Of a stretch of DNA of 64,000 nt, positions 48,061 through 57,247 are shown in pieces (position 1 is the first letter of the stretch; each line of letters opens with the position of its first letter). Position numbers and translations under genes: made by a program. The stretch is taken from contig JAGHZU010000014.1 of NCBI GenBank assembly GCA_017745235.1, positions 26,939 to 90,938 on the forward strand. The letters are read 5' to 3'. The notes below the pieces were generated by a model that was not told where the DNA came from, made no database searches, and was given only the letters and a program-made list of their open reading frames with translations. This DNA is from Caulobacter sp. (GTDB lineage: Bacteria > Pseudomonadota > Alphaproteobacteria > Caulobacterales > Caulobacteraceae).

Positions 48061-50034
48061 TTAGGCGACCGGCTCCAGCTTCGCCAGCACCACGCCCTCG
48101 CTGACCTGCCCCCCTGCCACGGCCGACAGTTCGGCCACCACGCCGTCGAACGGCGCGGCCAGGGCGTGCTCCATCTTCATGGCCTCGAGGATCAGCAGGG
48201 TCTGGCCCTTGGTGACGCTCTGGCCGGCCGCGACGGCCACCGAGACGATCTTGCCCGGCATGGGCGACAGGATCGCGCCGTCCGAGGCCGCCACATGGCC
48301 GCCGCCGCCGACCTTGGGCGTGAAGTCGAACTCCCGAACGTCGCCGCCCTCGAACACGTAGAGCGGGTCGTCGCCATAGGTCCCGGGCAGCACGTCGACG
48401 TCGTCCAGCGGACGGCCGTCCTCGACCGTGATGTCCCATGACCAGTCGTCGCCCGCCGTCGCGCCGCCGCCGACCAGGGCCACGCGCAGCGGCACGGGCT
48501 TGCCGTCCACCCGCAGCGGCAGGTCCATGGCCGCCCGGGCGCCGTTCATGCGAAAGCCCAGCAGACGCGAGGGGGCGCTGGCCCAGACGTCGGTCTTGCG
48601 GACGTCTGCCTCCATGAAGGCCTCCAGCCGCTGGCCGATGGCCGCCAGGGTCGGGGCGTCGGTGAACTCGCGCTCGGTCAGTTCCTCCAGCCGCGCCTCG
48701 ATGAAGCCGGTGTCCACCCCGCCCTCGACGAAATCCGGATCGCTGGCGCAGCGAGCCAGGAACGCGGCGTTGGTCTTGACCGGCCAGACCTCGACCAGGC
48801 GGCAGGCCTCCGCCAGGCGATGGGCCGCGTCCTCGCGGTCGACGCCATGGGCGATCAGCTTGGCGATCATCGGGTCGTAGAACGGGGTGACCTCGCCGCC
48901 CTCCTCCACCGCGCTGTCGACTCGCACGTCGCCCTCGGGCAGACGGAAGTGGGTCAACGGTCCGGTGGACGGCAGGAAGCCCGTGGCCGGGTTCTCGGCG
49001 TAGAGGCGGGCCTCCATGGCCCAGCCGTCGATGGCGATCTCGTCCTGGCTCAGCGGCAGGGGCTCGCCCGAGGCGACGCGCAACTGCCACTCCACCAAGT
49101 CCTGGCCGGTGATCATCTCGGTGACCGGATGCTCGACCTGCAGGCGGGTGTTCATCTCCATGAACCAGATGCGGTCGGCCCGCAGCCCTTCGGAGGCGTC
49201 GGCGATGAACTCCACCGTGCCGGCGCCGACATAGCCCACGGCCCGGGCCGCCTTGACCGCCGCGCCGCAGACCGCCGCGCGGGTCGCCTCGTCCATGCCG
49301 GGGGCCGGAGCCTCCTCGATCACCTTCTGGTGCCGTCGCTGCAGCGAGCAGTCGCGCTCGAACAGGTGGACGACCTCGCCGTGGCTGTCGCCGAACACCT
49401 GCACCTCGATGTGGCGCGGACGGGTGACGTACTTTTCCAGCAGCACGCGGTCGTCGCCGAAGCTGGCCGCGGCCTCGCGCTGGCAGGAGGCCAGCATGGC
49501 GGCGAAATCCCCGGCCCTCTCGACCTTGCGCATGCCCTTGCCGCCGCCGCCGGCCACGGCCTTGATCAGCACCGGGAAGCCGATCTTGGCCGCTTCGGCC
49601 GTCAGACGCTCGGCCGACTGATCCTCGCCCAGATAGCCGGGTGTGGTGGGCACGCCGGCCTCGATCATCACCTTCTTGGCCGCGTCCTTCAGCCCCATGG
49701 CGCGGATCGCCGAGGGCGGCGGGCCGATCCAGACCAGGCCGGCGTCGATCACCGCCTGGGCGAAGTCGGCGTTCTCGGACAGGAAGCCGTAGCCGGGATG
49801 GATCGCCTCCGCGCCCGTCTGGCGGGCGGCGGCGATGATCTTCTCCGGAACCAGATAGCTCTCACGCGCCGGAGCCGGGCCGATCAGGATGGCGACATCG
49901 GCCTCCATTACGAACGGCGCATGGGCGTCCGCCTCGGAATAGACCGCGATCGTCCGCACGCCCAGCTCGCGGGCGGTGCGGATGATACGACGGGCGATTT
50001 CGCCGCGATTGGCGATGAGGACGGAAGAGAGCAC
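48061..50034 (-). CDS. mccA: Biotin-dependent acyl-CoA carboxylase alpha subunit (probably 3-methylcrotonyl-CoA)
   Basis: The alpha subunit carries biotin carboxylase and biotin carrier domains. The 657-residue protein has MLSSVLIANRGEIARRIIRTARELG, KAVAGGGGKGMRKV (ATP-grasp glycine loop), EMNTRLQVEHPVTEMITG, and a C-terminal biotinyl domain with EAMKMEH. The substrate is inferred from the neighbours: mccB and a methylglutaconyl-CoA hydratase are upstream and ivd is 8 kb away, the leucine/isovalerate set. Propionyl-CoA carboxylase is the alternative, but PCC is not usually linked to these genes. Confidence 0.9.
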   Translation of the reverse strand: MLSSVLIANRGEIARRIIRTARELGVRTIAVYSEADAHAPFVMEADVAILIGPAPARESYLVPEKIIAAARQTGAEAIHPGYGFLSENADFAQAVIDAGLVWIGPPPSAIRAMGLKDAAKKVMIEAGVPTTPGYLGEDQSAERLTAEAAKIGFPVLIKAVAGGGGKGMRKVERAGDFAAMLASCQREAAASFGDDRVLLEKYVTRPRHIEVQVFGDSHGEVVHLFERDCSLQRRHQKVIEEAPAPGMDEATRAAVCGAAVKAARAVGYVGAGTVEFIADASEGLRADRIWFMEMNTRLQVEHPVTEMITGQDLVEWQLRVASGEPLPLSQDEIAIDGWAMEARLYAENPATGFLPSTGPLTHFRLPEGDVRVDSAVEEGGEVTPFYDPMIAKLIAHGVDREDAAHRLAEACRLVEVWPVKTNAAFLARCASDPDFVEGGVDTGFIEARLEELTEREFTDAPTLAAIGQRLEAFMEADVRKTDVWASAPSRLLGFRMNGARAAMDLPLRVDGKPVPLRVALVGGGATAGDDWSWDITVEDGRPLDDVDVLPGTYGDDPLYVFEGGDVREFDFTPKVGGGGHVAASDGAILSPMPGKIVSVAVAAGQSVTKGQTLLILEAMKMEHALAAPFDGVVAELSAVAGGQVSEGVVLAKLEPVA

Positions 50035-50044
50035 GGGTCGGGGC

Positions 50045-51328
50045 CTACATCTGGGAAAGGGTGAACAGAAGCAACGCCGTCAGCAGCGTACCGAACGAGA
50101 AGACGCTCATGAACCAGACGACCAGCGTCTTCAGGCCCGCGCCGATGATGCTCGAGCCATAGCCGCCGCGCAGCGTCTGGAAGAGGTTGATCGGGGTCCA
50201 CACCAGCACGGCCAGCACCAGCGGCCCCGCGAGGGCGGCGGGCGCAACGAAGACGATAGCCCAGGTCAGGAACGAGAACGACAAAAGGTTGGTGGCCACG
50301 ATCAGGTGGTCGTAGATGAAGTACTGGCGCTTGTTCATGTAGACGAAGGCCAGCGAGAGACCGAGGATCGGCAGCAGCAGCACCGCCAGCCGGTGAGCCC
50401 AGCCGAACATCACCAGCAGATAGTACTCGGGGTTCTCGAGCGCCTTGGCCAGGCCGTCCTTGAACCAGTGCTTGGCTGAGTCCTTGGCGCCAGCCGTCTC
50501 GGCCTTCTCGACCAATTTGGGCGCCACCACGCCGGTCTTGTCGCCGTCGCTTTCGGCTTGGGCGAGCTTCTGGGCGCTGTCCTGCAGTTTGTCGGCGCTT
50601 TCGAAATTCAGCGCGCGGATCTGATCGGCCGCCTCGTCACCCTTCTTCCTGTGACGCGCCAGGTAGTCGGCGCCGGCGTTGGGGTTCTTCTCCAGAGCGT
50701 CGGCGCGGACGATCTCGGCGGCGTAGCGCTCCTGCGCCTCCCGCACATGCTCGTCGTAGCGCTGGGCCGTCCTGGCCTTGTCCTCGTCGGGATCCTTCAG
50801 GTCTTCGTCACGATCGGCGACGGCCTCCTTAAGCCGGGCCTGGCGGTCCGCGCCGGCCTCCTGGCGGATCTCGTCGGCCTTGGCCTTGCGCCCCTGCGGC
50901 GTGGCGAGGGCCGCGGCCTCCTGCTCTTCCTTCAGTTCCTGGTGGTGCCGCAATCCGTGGATGGCGTGCTCGGCGGCGAAGATGAACAGCAGCAGCGCGA
51001 CCAGGAAGGTCCGGAACGGCGGCACGTGCCGCGCGATGCGCCCTTCCATGTAGTCCTTGGCCAGCACGCCGGGCTTGAAGAACAGAAGCGGCAGGGTGCG
51101 CGCCAAGCGGCCGTCGAGGTGGAACATCCCCTCGATGGCCTCCCAGATCAGATGCAGGATCGTGCGGTGATGGGTGTCGCTGTTCTGGCCGCAAGCGTGG
51201 CAGTACGGCCCCTCGAGCGGCGTGCCGCAGTTCGCGCAGGGCTGCCCCTGCTTGGTGAACGGCTTCTGCTTTCGGCGGAACACGTCCGTGAAAGAGTCCG
51301 CGACCGCCGCTTCCAGTTCGCCCGTCAT
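50045..51328 (-). CDS. DUF3667 membrane protein with long charged helical insert
   Basis: The 427-residue protein begins with a zinc ribbon (CANCGTPLEGPYCHACGQ, Cys-x2-Cys...Cys-x2-Cys). The DUF3667 block follows: TILHLIWEAIEGMFHLDGRLARTLPLLFFKPGVLAKDYMEGRIARHVPPFRTFLVALLLF. Residues about 125-265 are a highly charged Glu/Lys/Ala-rich helical region, likely coiled coil. Then come four C-terminal hydrophobic segments. Function is unknown. Its place inside the acyl-CoA carboxylase run, between mccA and the hydratase, is unusual. Confidence 0.85.
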   Translation of the reverse strand: MTGELEAAVADSFTDVFRRKQKPFTKQGQPCANCGTPLEGPYCHACGQNSDTHHRTILHLIWEAIEGMFHLDGRLARTLPLLFFKPGVLAKDYMEGRIARHVPPFRTFLVALLLFIFAAEHAIHGLRHHQELKEEQEAAALATPQGRKAKADEIRQEAGADRQARLKEAVADRDEDLKDPDEDKARTAQRYDEHVREAQERYAAEIVRADALEKNPNAGADYLARHRKKGDEAADQIRALNFESADKLQDSAQKLAQAESDGDKTGVVAPKLVEKAETAGAKDSAKHWFKDGLAKALENPEYYLLVMFGWAHRLAVLLLPILGLSLAFVYMNKRQYFIYDHLIVATNLLSFSFLTWAIVFVAPAALAGPLVLAVLVWTPINLFQTLRGGYGSSIIGAGLKTLVVWFMSVFSFGTLLTALLLFTLSQM

Positions 51329-51348
51329 TACGCCCCCTGCCCTCGACT

Positions 51349-52188
51349 CTAGTTCGTCCAGCCCGGTTTACGGCGTTCGAGGAACGCGCGCACGCCTTCC
51401 TGCCCCTCATCCGAAACCCGCCGACGGGCGATGCGCCTCGCCGTCTCCTCGATCAACCCCCGATCGAGCTTTTGACCCGCGAAGTCGTTGACCAGGGCCT
51501 TGGCGTCGCCGATGGCGCCCGGCGCGCAGGCGCCCACCTCGGCGATGAGCGCGTCGCGGGCCGCGTCCAGCCCGGCGACATCGTCGAAAACTTCGTCCAC
51601 CAGGCCATGGCTCCAGGCGGTGTCGGCGTCGAACACCCGCCCGGTGGCGAACAGCAGCTTGGCGGTGCGCGGACCGATCGCGGCGATCACGTACGGGCTT
51701 ATGGTGGCCGGCGTCAGGCCCAGCTTCACCTCCGAGAAGGCGAAGCGGGCGTCGGCCGTGGCCAGCGCATGGTCGCACGCCGCCACCAGGCCGGCCCCGC
51801 CCCCGAACGCCGCGCCCTCGACCAGGGCCACGGTGAGGGCCGGGATGTCGTGCAGCGCCTTGAGCATGTGAGCCAGGCCCAGGGCGTCATCGCGGTTGTC
51901 GTCCTCGCTCCAGCCGGCCGCGGCCTTCATCCACTCCAGGTCGGCGCCGGCGCTGAACGTTCCGCCCACGCCGCGCAGGAAGACCACCCGTACGCCCTCG
52001 GCCCCATGCAGGGTCTCGAAGGCTTCATGCAGAGCGGCGATCGTGGCCGCGTCGAAGGCGTTCTTCCTGGCCGGCCGGTTGATCCAGACGGTCACCGCGC
52101 CCTCGGGCGTGGCGTCCACCCGCACCAGGGGCGAGGCGGCGTCGGTGTCGATCACCTCGACGGTCGGATCGGCGATGGGGTTGGTCAT
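51349..52188 (-). CDS. Enoyl-CoA hydratase/isomerase family, probable methylglutaconyl-CoA hydratase
   Basis: The 279-residue crotonase-fold protein has oxyanion-hole segments GGTFSAGADLEWMKAAAG and VEGAAFGGGAGLVAACDHALA. AFSEVKLGLTPATISPYVIAAIG is a signature common to LiuC/AtuE-type methylglutaconyl-CoA hydratases. The role is inferred from position between mccB and mccA: hydration of 3-methylglutaconyl-CoA to HMG-CoA in leucine breakdown. An HMG-CoA lyase gene is not visible in this window. Confidence 0.85.
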   Translation of the reverse strand: MTNPIADPTVEVIDTDAASPLVRVDATPEGAVTVWINRPARKNAFDAATIAALHEAFETLHGAEGVRVVFLRGVGGTFSAGADLEWMKAAAGWSEDDNRDDALGLAHMLKALHDIPALTVALVEGAAFGGGAGLVAACDHALATADARFAFSEVKLGLTPATISPYVIAAIGPRTAKLLFATGRVFDADTAWSHGLVDEVFDDVAGLDAARDALIAEVGACAPGAIGDAKALVNDFAGQKLDRGLIEETARRIARRRVSDEGQEGVRAFLERRKPGWTN

Positions 52189-52213
52189 GGCGAAACCTTT
52201 CCTTGCGCCCGGC

Positions 52214-53821
52214 CTACATCCGGAAGACGCCGAACGTGGTGTCCGGGATCGGGGCGTTGAGGCTGGCGCTGATGGCCAGGCCCAGCACGTCGCGGGTCTG
52301 CGCTGGATCGATGATCCCGTCGTCCCACAGGCGCGCCGTGGCGTGGTAGGGGTCGCCCTCGGCCTCGTAGCGGGCGCGGATCGGGGCCTTGAAGGCCTCC
52401 TCGTCCTCGGCCGCCCAGGTCTCGCCCTTGGCCTCCATGCCGTCGCGCTTGATGGTCGACAGCACGCTGGCCGCCTGCTCGCCGCCCATCACCGAGATGC
52501 GGCTGTTGGGCCAGGTGAACAGGAAGCGCGGGCTATAGGCGCGGCCGCACATGCCGTAGTTGCCGGCCCCAAAGCTGCCGCCGATCAGGACGGTGAACTT
52601 GGGCACCTCCGCCGAGGCCACGGCCGTGACCAGCTTGGCGCCGTCTTTGGCGATGCCGCCGGCCTCGTACTTGCCGCCCACCATGAAGCCCGAGATGTTC
52701 TGCAGGAACACCAGCGGAATCTTGCGCTTGCAGGCCAACTCGATGAAGTGCGCGCCCTTCACGGCGCTCTCGCTGAACAGCACGCCGTTGTTGGCCAGGA
52801 TCGCCACCGGCTGGCCCCAGATGCGGGCGAAGCCGCAGACCAGGGTCGTGCCGTAGAGCGCCTTGAACTCATCGAACTCGCTGCCGTCCACGACGCGGGC
52901 GATCACCTCGCGCACGTCGTAGGGCGCGCGCACGTCGGTGGGCACGATGCCGTAGAGGTCGGCCGGGTCATGGATCGGCGGCTTGGGATCGCGGATCTCG
53001 GTCTCGACCCGCTTGGTGGTGTTGAGGTTGCCGACGATCGAGCGGACGATCTCCAACGCGTGTTCGTCGTTCTCGGCCACGTGGTCGACCACGCCGGAGC
53101 GTCGGCCGTGGGTGTCGGCCCCGCCAAGCTCCTCGGCGCTGATCACCTCGCCCGTGGCGGCCTTCACCAGAGGCGGACCGGCCAGGAAGATCGTGCCCTG
53201 GTCGCGGACGATCACGGTCTCGTCGCTCATGGCCGGCACATAGGCCCCGCCGGCGGTGCACGAGCCCATGACGCAGGCGATCTGGGCGATGCCCTGGGCG
53301 CTCATCCGAGCCTGGTTGAAGAAGATGCGGCCGAAGTGGTCGCGGTCGGGAAACACCTCGGCCTGGTGAGGCAGGTTCGCGCCGCCGCTGTCGACCAGGT
53401 AGATGCAGGGCAAGCGGTTCTGCTGAGCGATCTCCTGGGCGCGCAGGTGCTTCTTCACCGTCATCGGGAAATAGGCGCCGCCCTTCACCGTGGCGTCGTT
53501 GGCCACGATCATCACCTCGCGGCCCGACACCCGGCCTATGCCGGTGATGACGCCCGCGCCGGGGGCCTCGCCGTTATAGAGATCGCAGGCCGCCAGTTGG
53601 CCGATCTCCAGGAAGGGCGAGCCGGGATCCAGCAGCCGCTCGACCCGCTGCCGCGGCAACAGCTTGCCGCGCGAGGCGTGGCGCTGGCGGGCGCTTTCGG
53701 GACCGCCCAGGGCCGCCTGCGCGACTCGTTCGCGCAGGGTCTCGACCAGGGCGCGGTTGTGCGCTGCGTTTTTGGCGAAAGACTCGCCGTTTCGGTCAAT
53801 ACCCGTGTTCATCTTCGGCAT
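52214..53821 (-). CDS. mccB: Acyl-CoA carboxylase beta subunit (probably methylcrotonyl-CoA carboxylase)
   Basis: The carboxyltransferase subunit transfers carboxyl from biotin to the acyl-CoA. From ATG 53821 the protein has 535 residues, the normal MccB length. Motifs include [72 protein letters not shown] and [20 protein letters not shown]. The FLEIG and NISGFMVG motifs are those of methylcrotonyl-CoA/geranyl-CoA type subunits. It is the first gene of mccB-hydratase-DUF3667-mccA-DUF1489. An upstream in-frame start at 53884 is less likely. Confidence 0.92.
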   Translation of the reverse strand: MPKMNTGIDRNGESFAKNAAHNRALVETLRERVAQAALGGPESARQRHASRGKLLPRQRVERLLDPGSPFLEIGQLAACDLYNGEAPGAGVITGIGRVSGREVMIVANDATVKGGAYFPMTVKKHLRAQEIAQQNRLPCIYLVDSGGANLPHQAEVFPDRDHFGRIFFNQARMSAQGIAQIACVMGSCTAGGAYVPAMSDETVIVRDQGTIFLAGPPLVKAATGEVISAEELGGADTHGRRSGVVDHVAENDEHALEIVRSIVGNLNTTKRVETEIRDPKPPIHDPADLYGIVPTDVRAPYDVREVIARVVDGSEFDEFKALYGTTLVCGFARIWGQPVAILANNGVLFSESAVKGAHFIELACKRKIPLVFLQNISGFMVGGKYEAGGIAKDGAKLVTAVASAEVPKFTVLIGGSFGAGNYGMCGRAYSPRFLFTWPNSRISVMGGEQAASVLSTIKRDGMEAKGETWAAEDEEAFKAPIRARYEAEGDPYHATARLWDDGIIDPAQTRDVLGLAISASLNAPIPDTTFGVFRM

Positions 53822-53912
53822 TAGCGAGGCATAGCCTTTTCCGTTTCCCACCGAAAGCCGCAGTTTTTGACCTGAGATGGCCAAGGTCCGCGGTTCAAGT
53901 TAGCGTCGCGCC

Positions 53913-55688
53913 GTGGTCACCCTGCCCGACTTCATGGCCGATACGGCCCTGGCGCGTCTGTTCGCGCAAGAGCATCGCGACGGCGACGCCGCCTGGTTCT
54001 CGTTGCCCGGCGGCTCGACACTCTACGCACCCGGCGAGGCGGCCGACTATCTCTACTTCCTGCGCACAGGCCGCCTGGGCGCGTTCCGACGGGAAGAAGG
54101 TCAGGAATCGCAGTTCCTCGGGGTGATCCGTCCCGGCGAACCAGCCGGCGAGATGGCGATGATCGCCGGCGCGCCGCACTCGGCGAACCTTGTGGCCCTG
54201 CGCGATTCGGAAATCCTGGCCCTGCCCCGCGCCGCATTCTTCGAGGCCGTCGAGCGCGATCCGGACGTGATGATCGAACTCTCGCGGCTGATGATCCGCC
54301 GCGCCCGCCAAGCCGGCGCCCACGCCTCGATCGGCGATCCGTCGGTCTACGGCTTCATCGGCGTGGAGTCCGGCAAGCCCATCCGCCCCATCGTCGAGCG
54401 CATCGCCCACGCCATCGGCGCCCTGGGCTATTCGGTCACGGTGGAAGGCGGCGCGGCCCTGTTGGCGCCCACCGAGTGGTTCAGCAGCGTCGAGCGCAGC
54501 CACGACTTCGTACTCTATGTGGCCGAGGCCGAGGAGACGGCCTGGAAGCACGTCGTGGGCCGCCAGGTGGACCGGCTGTTCCGGGTGGGACGCGGCGACC
54601 GCCGGCCGCCGCCGGTGATCCCCTCCTACGCCTCCGGCCCGCTGGCGGCGCAGAAACTGGTGGACCTGATCCTGCTGCAGCCCGCCGGGGTCAGCCATCC
54701 CAAGGGCTCGGCCGAATGGCTGAACGCCACCCAGGCCGCGCGCCTGTTTCACGTCCGCGAGAACGGCCTGGCCGACGTCGAGCGGCTAGCGCGGGTGCTG
54801 ACCGGACAGTCGGTGGGCCTGGTGCTGTCGGGCGGCGGGGCGCGGGCCTACGCCCACATTGGCGCCATCCAAGCCCTGCGCGAGCGCGGGGTGCCGATCG
54901 ACTTCGTGGGCGGAGCCTCGATGGGCGCGGTGATCGCCGCGGGCCTGGCCATGGGCTGGGACGACGGCGAGATGGAGACCCGAATCCGCAAGGCCTTCGT
55001 GGAATCCAGTCCGCTGGACGACATCGCCTTCCCCCTGGTGGCCATGACGCGAGGCGAGAAGGTCCGAACGCGCCTGCACGAACACTTCGACGACATCGAG
55101 ATCGCCGACCTGTGGCTGCCATTCTTCTGCGTATCGTCCAACCTGACCTCGGGCGCCTATCACCTGCATCGCCAGGGCGTTCTGCGTGATGCGCTGCGAG
55201 CCTCGATCTCGTTGCCGGGCGTGCTGCCGCCGGTGGCCGACGGGACCCAGGTGCTGGTCGACGGGGCGGTGATGAAGAACTTCCCCGCTGACGTGATGCG
55301 CGCCTTCCAACTTGGGCCGATCATCGGGGTGGACGTCACTCGCGGCCGCAGCATCACCGCCGACGACGTCGACCGCCCCGCCTCGCTGTGGCGTTGGCTG
55401 GTCTCGGGCGAGTGGCGCAAGGGCCCGCCGATCGTGGCCCTGCTGATGCGTGCGGCCACCGTCTCGACCGGCCGCGATCTGACGGCCAGCCGCGAGGCCT
55501 CGGACGTGCTGATCACACCCAAGCTGGACAAGATCGACATCCGCGACTGGAAGGCGTTCGAACCCGCCGTCACGGCCGGTTACCTTGCGGCCGGCCAGGC
55601 GCTGGACGGCCTGGGGCGTCCGGTCACCGCGATGCGCCGCCGGCCCAGCCTGGCCGAGCAAACCAGGATCAGCGACGGGCGACGATAA
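53913..55688 (+). CDS. Cyclic-nucleotide-binding domain fused to patatin-like phospholipase
   Basis: The 591-residue protein resembles neuropathy-target-esterase-type proteins. Residues about 1-140 form a cNMP-binding beta-barrel (FSLPGGSTLYAPGEAADYLYFLRTGRLGAF...GVIRPGEPAGEMAMIAG). A middle domain follows, then the patatin domain from about 305: oxyanion loop LVLSGGGARAYAHIGAI, nucleophile elbow GGASMGAV, and Asp in LVDGAVMKNFP. The expected activity is lysophospholipase/esterase regulated by a bound ligand; whether it binds cAMP or cGMP is not shown. GTG start at 53913. It diverges from mccB and overlaps tam by 20 bases. Confidence 0.9.
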   Translation: MVTLPDFMADTALARLFAQEHRDGDAAWFSLPGGSTLYAPGEAADYLYFLRTGRLGAFRREEGQESQFLGVIRPGEPAGEMAMIAGAPHSANLVALRDSEILALPRAAFFEAVERDPDVMIELSRLMIRRARQAGAHASIGDPSVYGFIGVESGKPIRPIVERIAHAIGALGYSVTVEGGAALLAPTEWFSSVERSHDFVLYVAEAEETAWKHVVGRQVDRLFRVGRGDRRPPPVIPSYASGPLAAQKLVDLILLQPAGVSHPKGSAEWLNATQAARLFHVRENGLADVERLARVLTGQSVGLVLSGGGARAYAHIGAIQALRERGVPIDFVGGASMGAVIAAGLAMGWDDGEMETRIRKAFVESSPLDDIAFPLVAMTRGEKVRTRLHEHFDDIEIADLWLPFFCVSSNLTSGAYHLHRQGVLRDALRASISLPGVLPPVADGTQVLVDGAVMKNFPADVMRAFQLGPIIGVDVTRGRSITADDVDRPASLWRWLVSGEWRKGPPIVALLMRAATVSTGRDLTASREASDVLITPKLDKIDIRDWKAFEPAVTAGYLAAGQALDGLGRPVTAMRRRPSLAEQTRISDGRR

Positions 55689-56442
55689 ACAGGCGCGGGA
55701 ACGGGAACAGGGTCACCCCGTCGTCGCGGCGCGGATAGTCGGCGGCCAGTCGGCTGCGCCAGGCCGCCAGGAACGCCGCCTTCTCCTCCGGATCGGTCAG
55801 AGCCTCCAGGTAGGGCCGCAGGCTTGTGCCCGAAGTCCAGTCGACGATCGGGTCCTCGCCGCCCAGAGCGTGGACGTAGGTGGTCATCCAGACATCCAGG
55901 TCCTCGCTCAGCGGCGAAAGCCAGTCGTGATAGTCGCGCGGGTCGGTGCGGGTGCGCACGCGGTCCACCTTGGCCAGGCGCTCGACCCAAGGCCCCTCGC
56001 CCGCCGTCTCGCGCAGGCTGCGCCGCCACCCCTCGTCCAGCACCACCGGGATCTGGCAGGCCAGGACCCCGCCGGGCGCCAGGGTCGCCATCAGGCGCGG
56101 GAACAGCGTGGCGTGATCGCCCACCCATTGCAGGGCGGCGTTGGTGAAGATCAGGTCCGGCGCGACCTCGGGCCTGAAGCTGGCGATATCGCCCAGCACC
56201 CAGTCCACCCGGCCGCTCTGGCCTTTGGCCCGTTCCAGCATTTCGGCGCTGGAATCCAGTCCGTGGACGCGGGCGTCGGGGTGGCGAGCGGCCAGCAGCG
56301 CGGCGTGCTCGCCGGTACCACAACCCAGGTCCCAGATCTCGCGCGGGGCCAGATCGCGCGGAATGCGCAGCATCAGGTCCAGCGCGGGACGGTCGCGATA
56401 GGACTTGTAGCGTTGGTAGACGTCGGGGTCCCAGGTGGGCAT
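55669..56442 (-). CDS. tam: Trans-aconitate 2-methyltransferase
   Basis: The protein (257 residues from ATG 56442) is a SAM-dependent methyltransferase: MPTWDPDVYQRYKSYRDRPALDLM, then motif I IWDLGCGTGEHAALLAARHP, VHGLDSSAEMLERAK and IFTNAALQWVGDHATLFPRLM. The WDPDxYxxYxxxRxRPxxDL start and AALQWV are characteristic of Tam, which detoxifies trans-aconitate by methylation. The C-terminal 20 bases overlap the convergent patatin gene. Confidence 0.9.
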   Translation of the reverse strand: MPTWDPDVYQRYKSYRDRPALDLMLRIPRDLAPREIWDLGCGTGEHAALLAARHPDARVHGLDSSAEMLERAKGQSGRVDWVLGDIASFRPEVAPDLIFTNAALQWVGDHATLFPRLMATLAPGGVLACQIPVVLDEGWRRSLRETAGEGPWVERLAKVDRVRTRTDPRDYHDWLSPLSEDLDVWMTTYVHALGGEDPIVDWTSGTSLRPYLEALTDPEEKAAFLAAWRSRLAADYPRRDDGVTLFPFPRLFIVARR

Positions 56443-56591
56443 CTGCACGCTTCCTGCACGGTCTGCGACAATTCGCCTCCGTTTCTGCACCGATCCGGAG
56501 CATTTGTCGCATGGGTCCACGCACGAGCGTTTCTTATATTTGTCATGACCGCTGGAGAACCAGCGCACCAGACAGACAGAAGGCCCCATCC

Positions 56592-56717
56592 ATGCGCACC
56601 GCCGTCGCCATTGCAGCCAAGGCTCCGTCCCTGCACCTGCACCGCGTGGCCATGCTGGGCTTCAACCTCGGCCTTTGGACCCTCATCATCCTCGCTGGGC
56701 GAGCCCTCTACGCCTGA
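56592..56717 (+). CDS. Very small membrane protein
   Basis: A 41-codon frame, MRTAVAIAAKAPSLHLHRVA followed by MLGFNLGLWTLIILAGRALYA, with one hydrophobic C-terminal helix. ATG at 56592 has no strong ribosome-binding site, but the codon pattern is Caulobacter-like. The gap 56443-56591 upstream is the tam promoter region on the other strand. The frame could extend to 56511. No family recognised; moderate support only. Confidence 0.5.
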   Translation: MRTAVAIAAKAPSLHLHRVAMLGFNLGLWTLIILAGRALYA

Positions 56718-56730
56718 CGGATGATGCGGC

Positions 56731-56768
56731 CCCGGGTCGCGCATAATCCCCCCTTTGCGCGACCCGGG
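56731..56768. other. Perfect 12-bp hairpin with CCCCCTTT loop
   Basis: CCCGGGTCGCGC at 56731-56742 pairs with GCGCGACCCGGG at 56757-56768 around a 14-base loop that contains CCCCCCTTT. It could be a terminator for the 41-codon gene, but no T-run follows. A related sequence (GGTCGCG...TCCCCCTTTGC) recurs at about 57588-57611, on the other side of the paralogous secreted genes. Confidence 0.5.
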
Positions 56769-56847
56769 AGTGCCTTAGCTCCGCCGGTCTTCCCCTCGAA
56801 TCGCAATACCTTCTTCGCGAAAATCGGGGGAAGTATCGGGGGAAGTC

Positions 56848-57156
56848 ATGTTCACACGCTTGAAAGCCGCGACGGTGGCGCTGGTCCTGATGGCTGCGGC
56901 CTCGCCGGCGGCCGCCTACACCGAATGTCAGGCCAAGGTCCTCGGCGCCTTCTACGCGCAAGAGGGCTACATCTGGATCAATCTCGAAGGAGGCGGAGCC
57001 TTCGTCGTCGACAAGACCGATCCCAATCGGGAAGCTTATCTCTCGATCATGCTGACCGCGCGCGCCCAGAACAAGCCGATCATCTTCCGAATGGCCAAGG
57101 ACAACGGCGTCTGCACCGCCACGAACTATGACATCTCAGGCATGTGGTTGCCCTGA
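56848..57156 (+). CDS. Small secreted protein, paralogue A
   Basis: A 102-residue protein with a signal peptide (MFTRLKAATVALVLMAAASPAAA). The mature chain begins YTECQAKVLGAFYAQEGYIWINL and carries two Cys (TECQ, GVCTAT), probably disulfide-linked. It is beta-rich with REAYLSIMLTARAQNKPIIFRM. It is paralogous to the next gene: both share TECQ(A/G)(K/Q)V, AYLSI-LTA, a late Cys and equal length. The ATG has GGGGAAG upstream. Function unknown; a small OB-like secreted domain is possible. Confidence 0.7.
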   Translation: MFTRLKAATVALVLMAAASPAAAYTECQAKVLGAFYAQEGYIWINLEGGGAFVVDKTDPNREAYLSIMLTARAQNKPIIFRMAKDNGVCTATNYDISGMWLP

Positions 57157-57247
57157 CCGCCCATCCGCAGCTCAGGTTAGACCGGTTGCGCCGACAGCTT
57201 GGCTCAAATAGCAGTCGAGTCTCGCAACCCTGGGGAAGTTATTCGAT

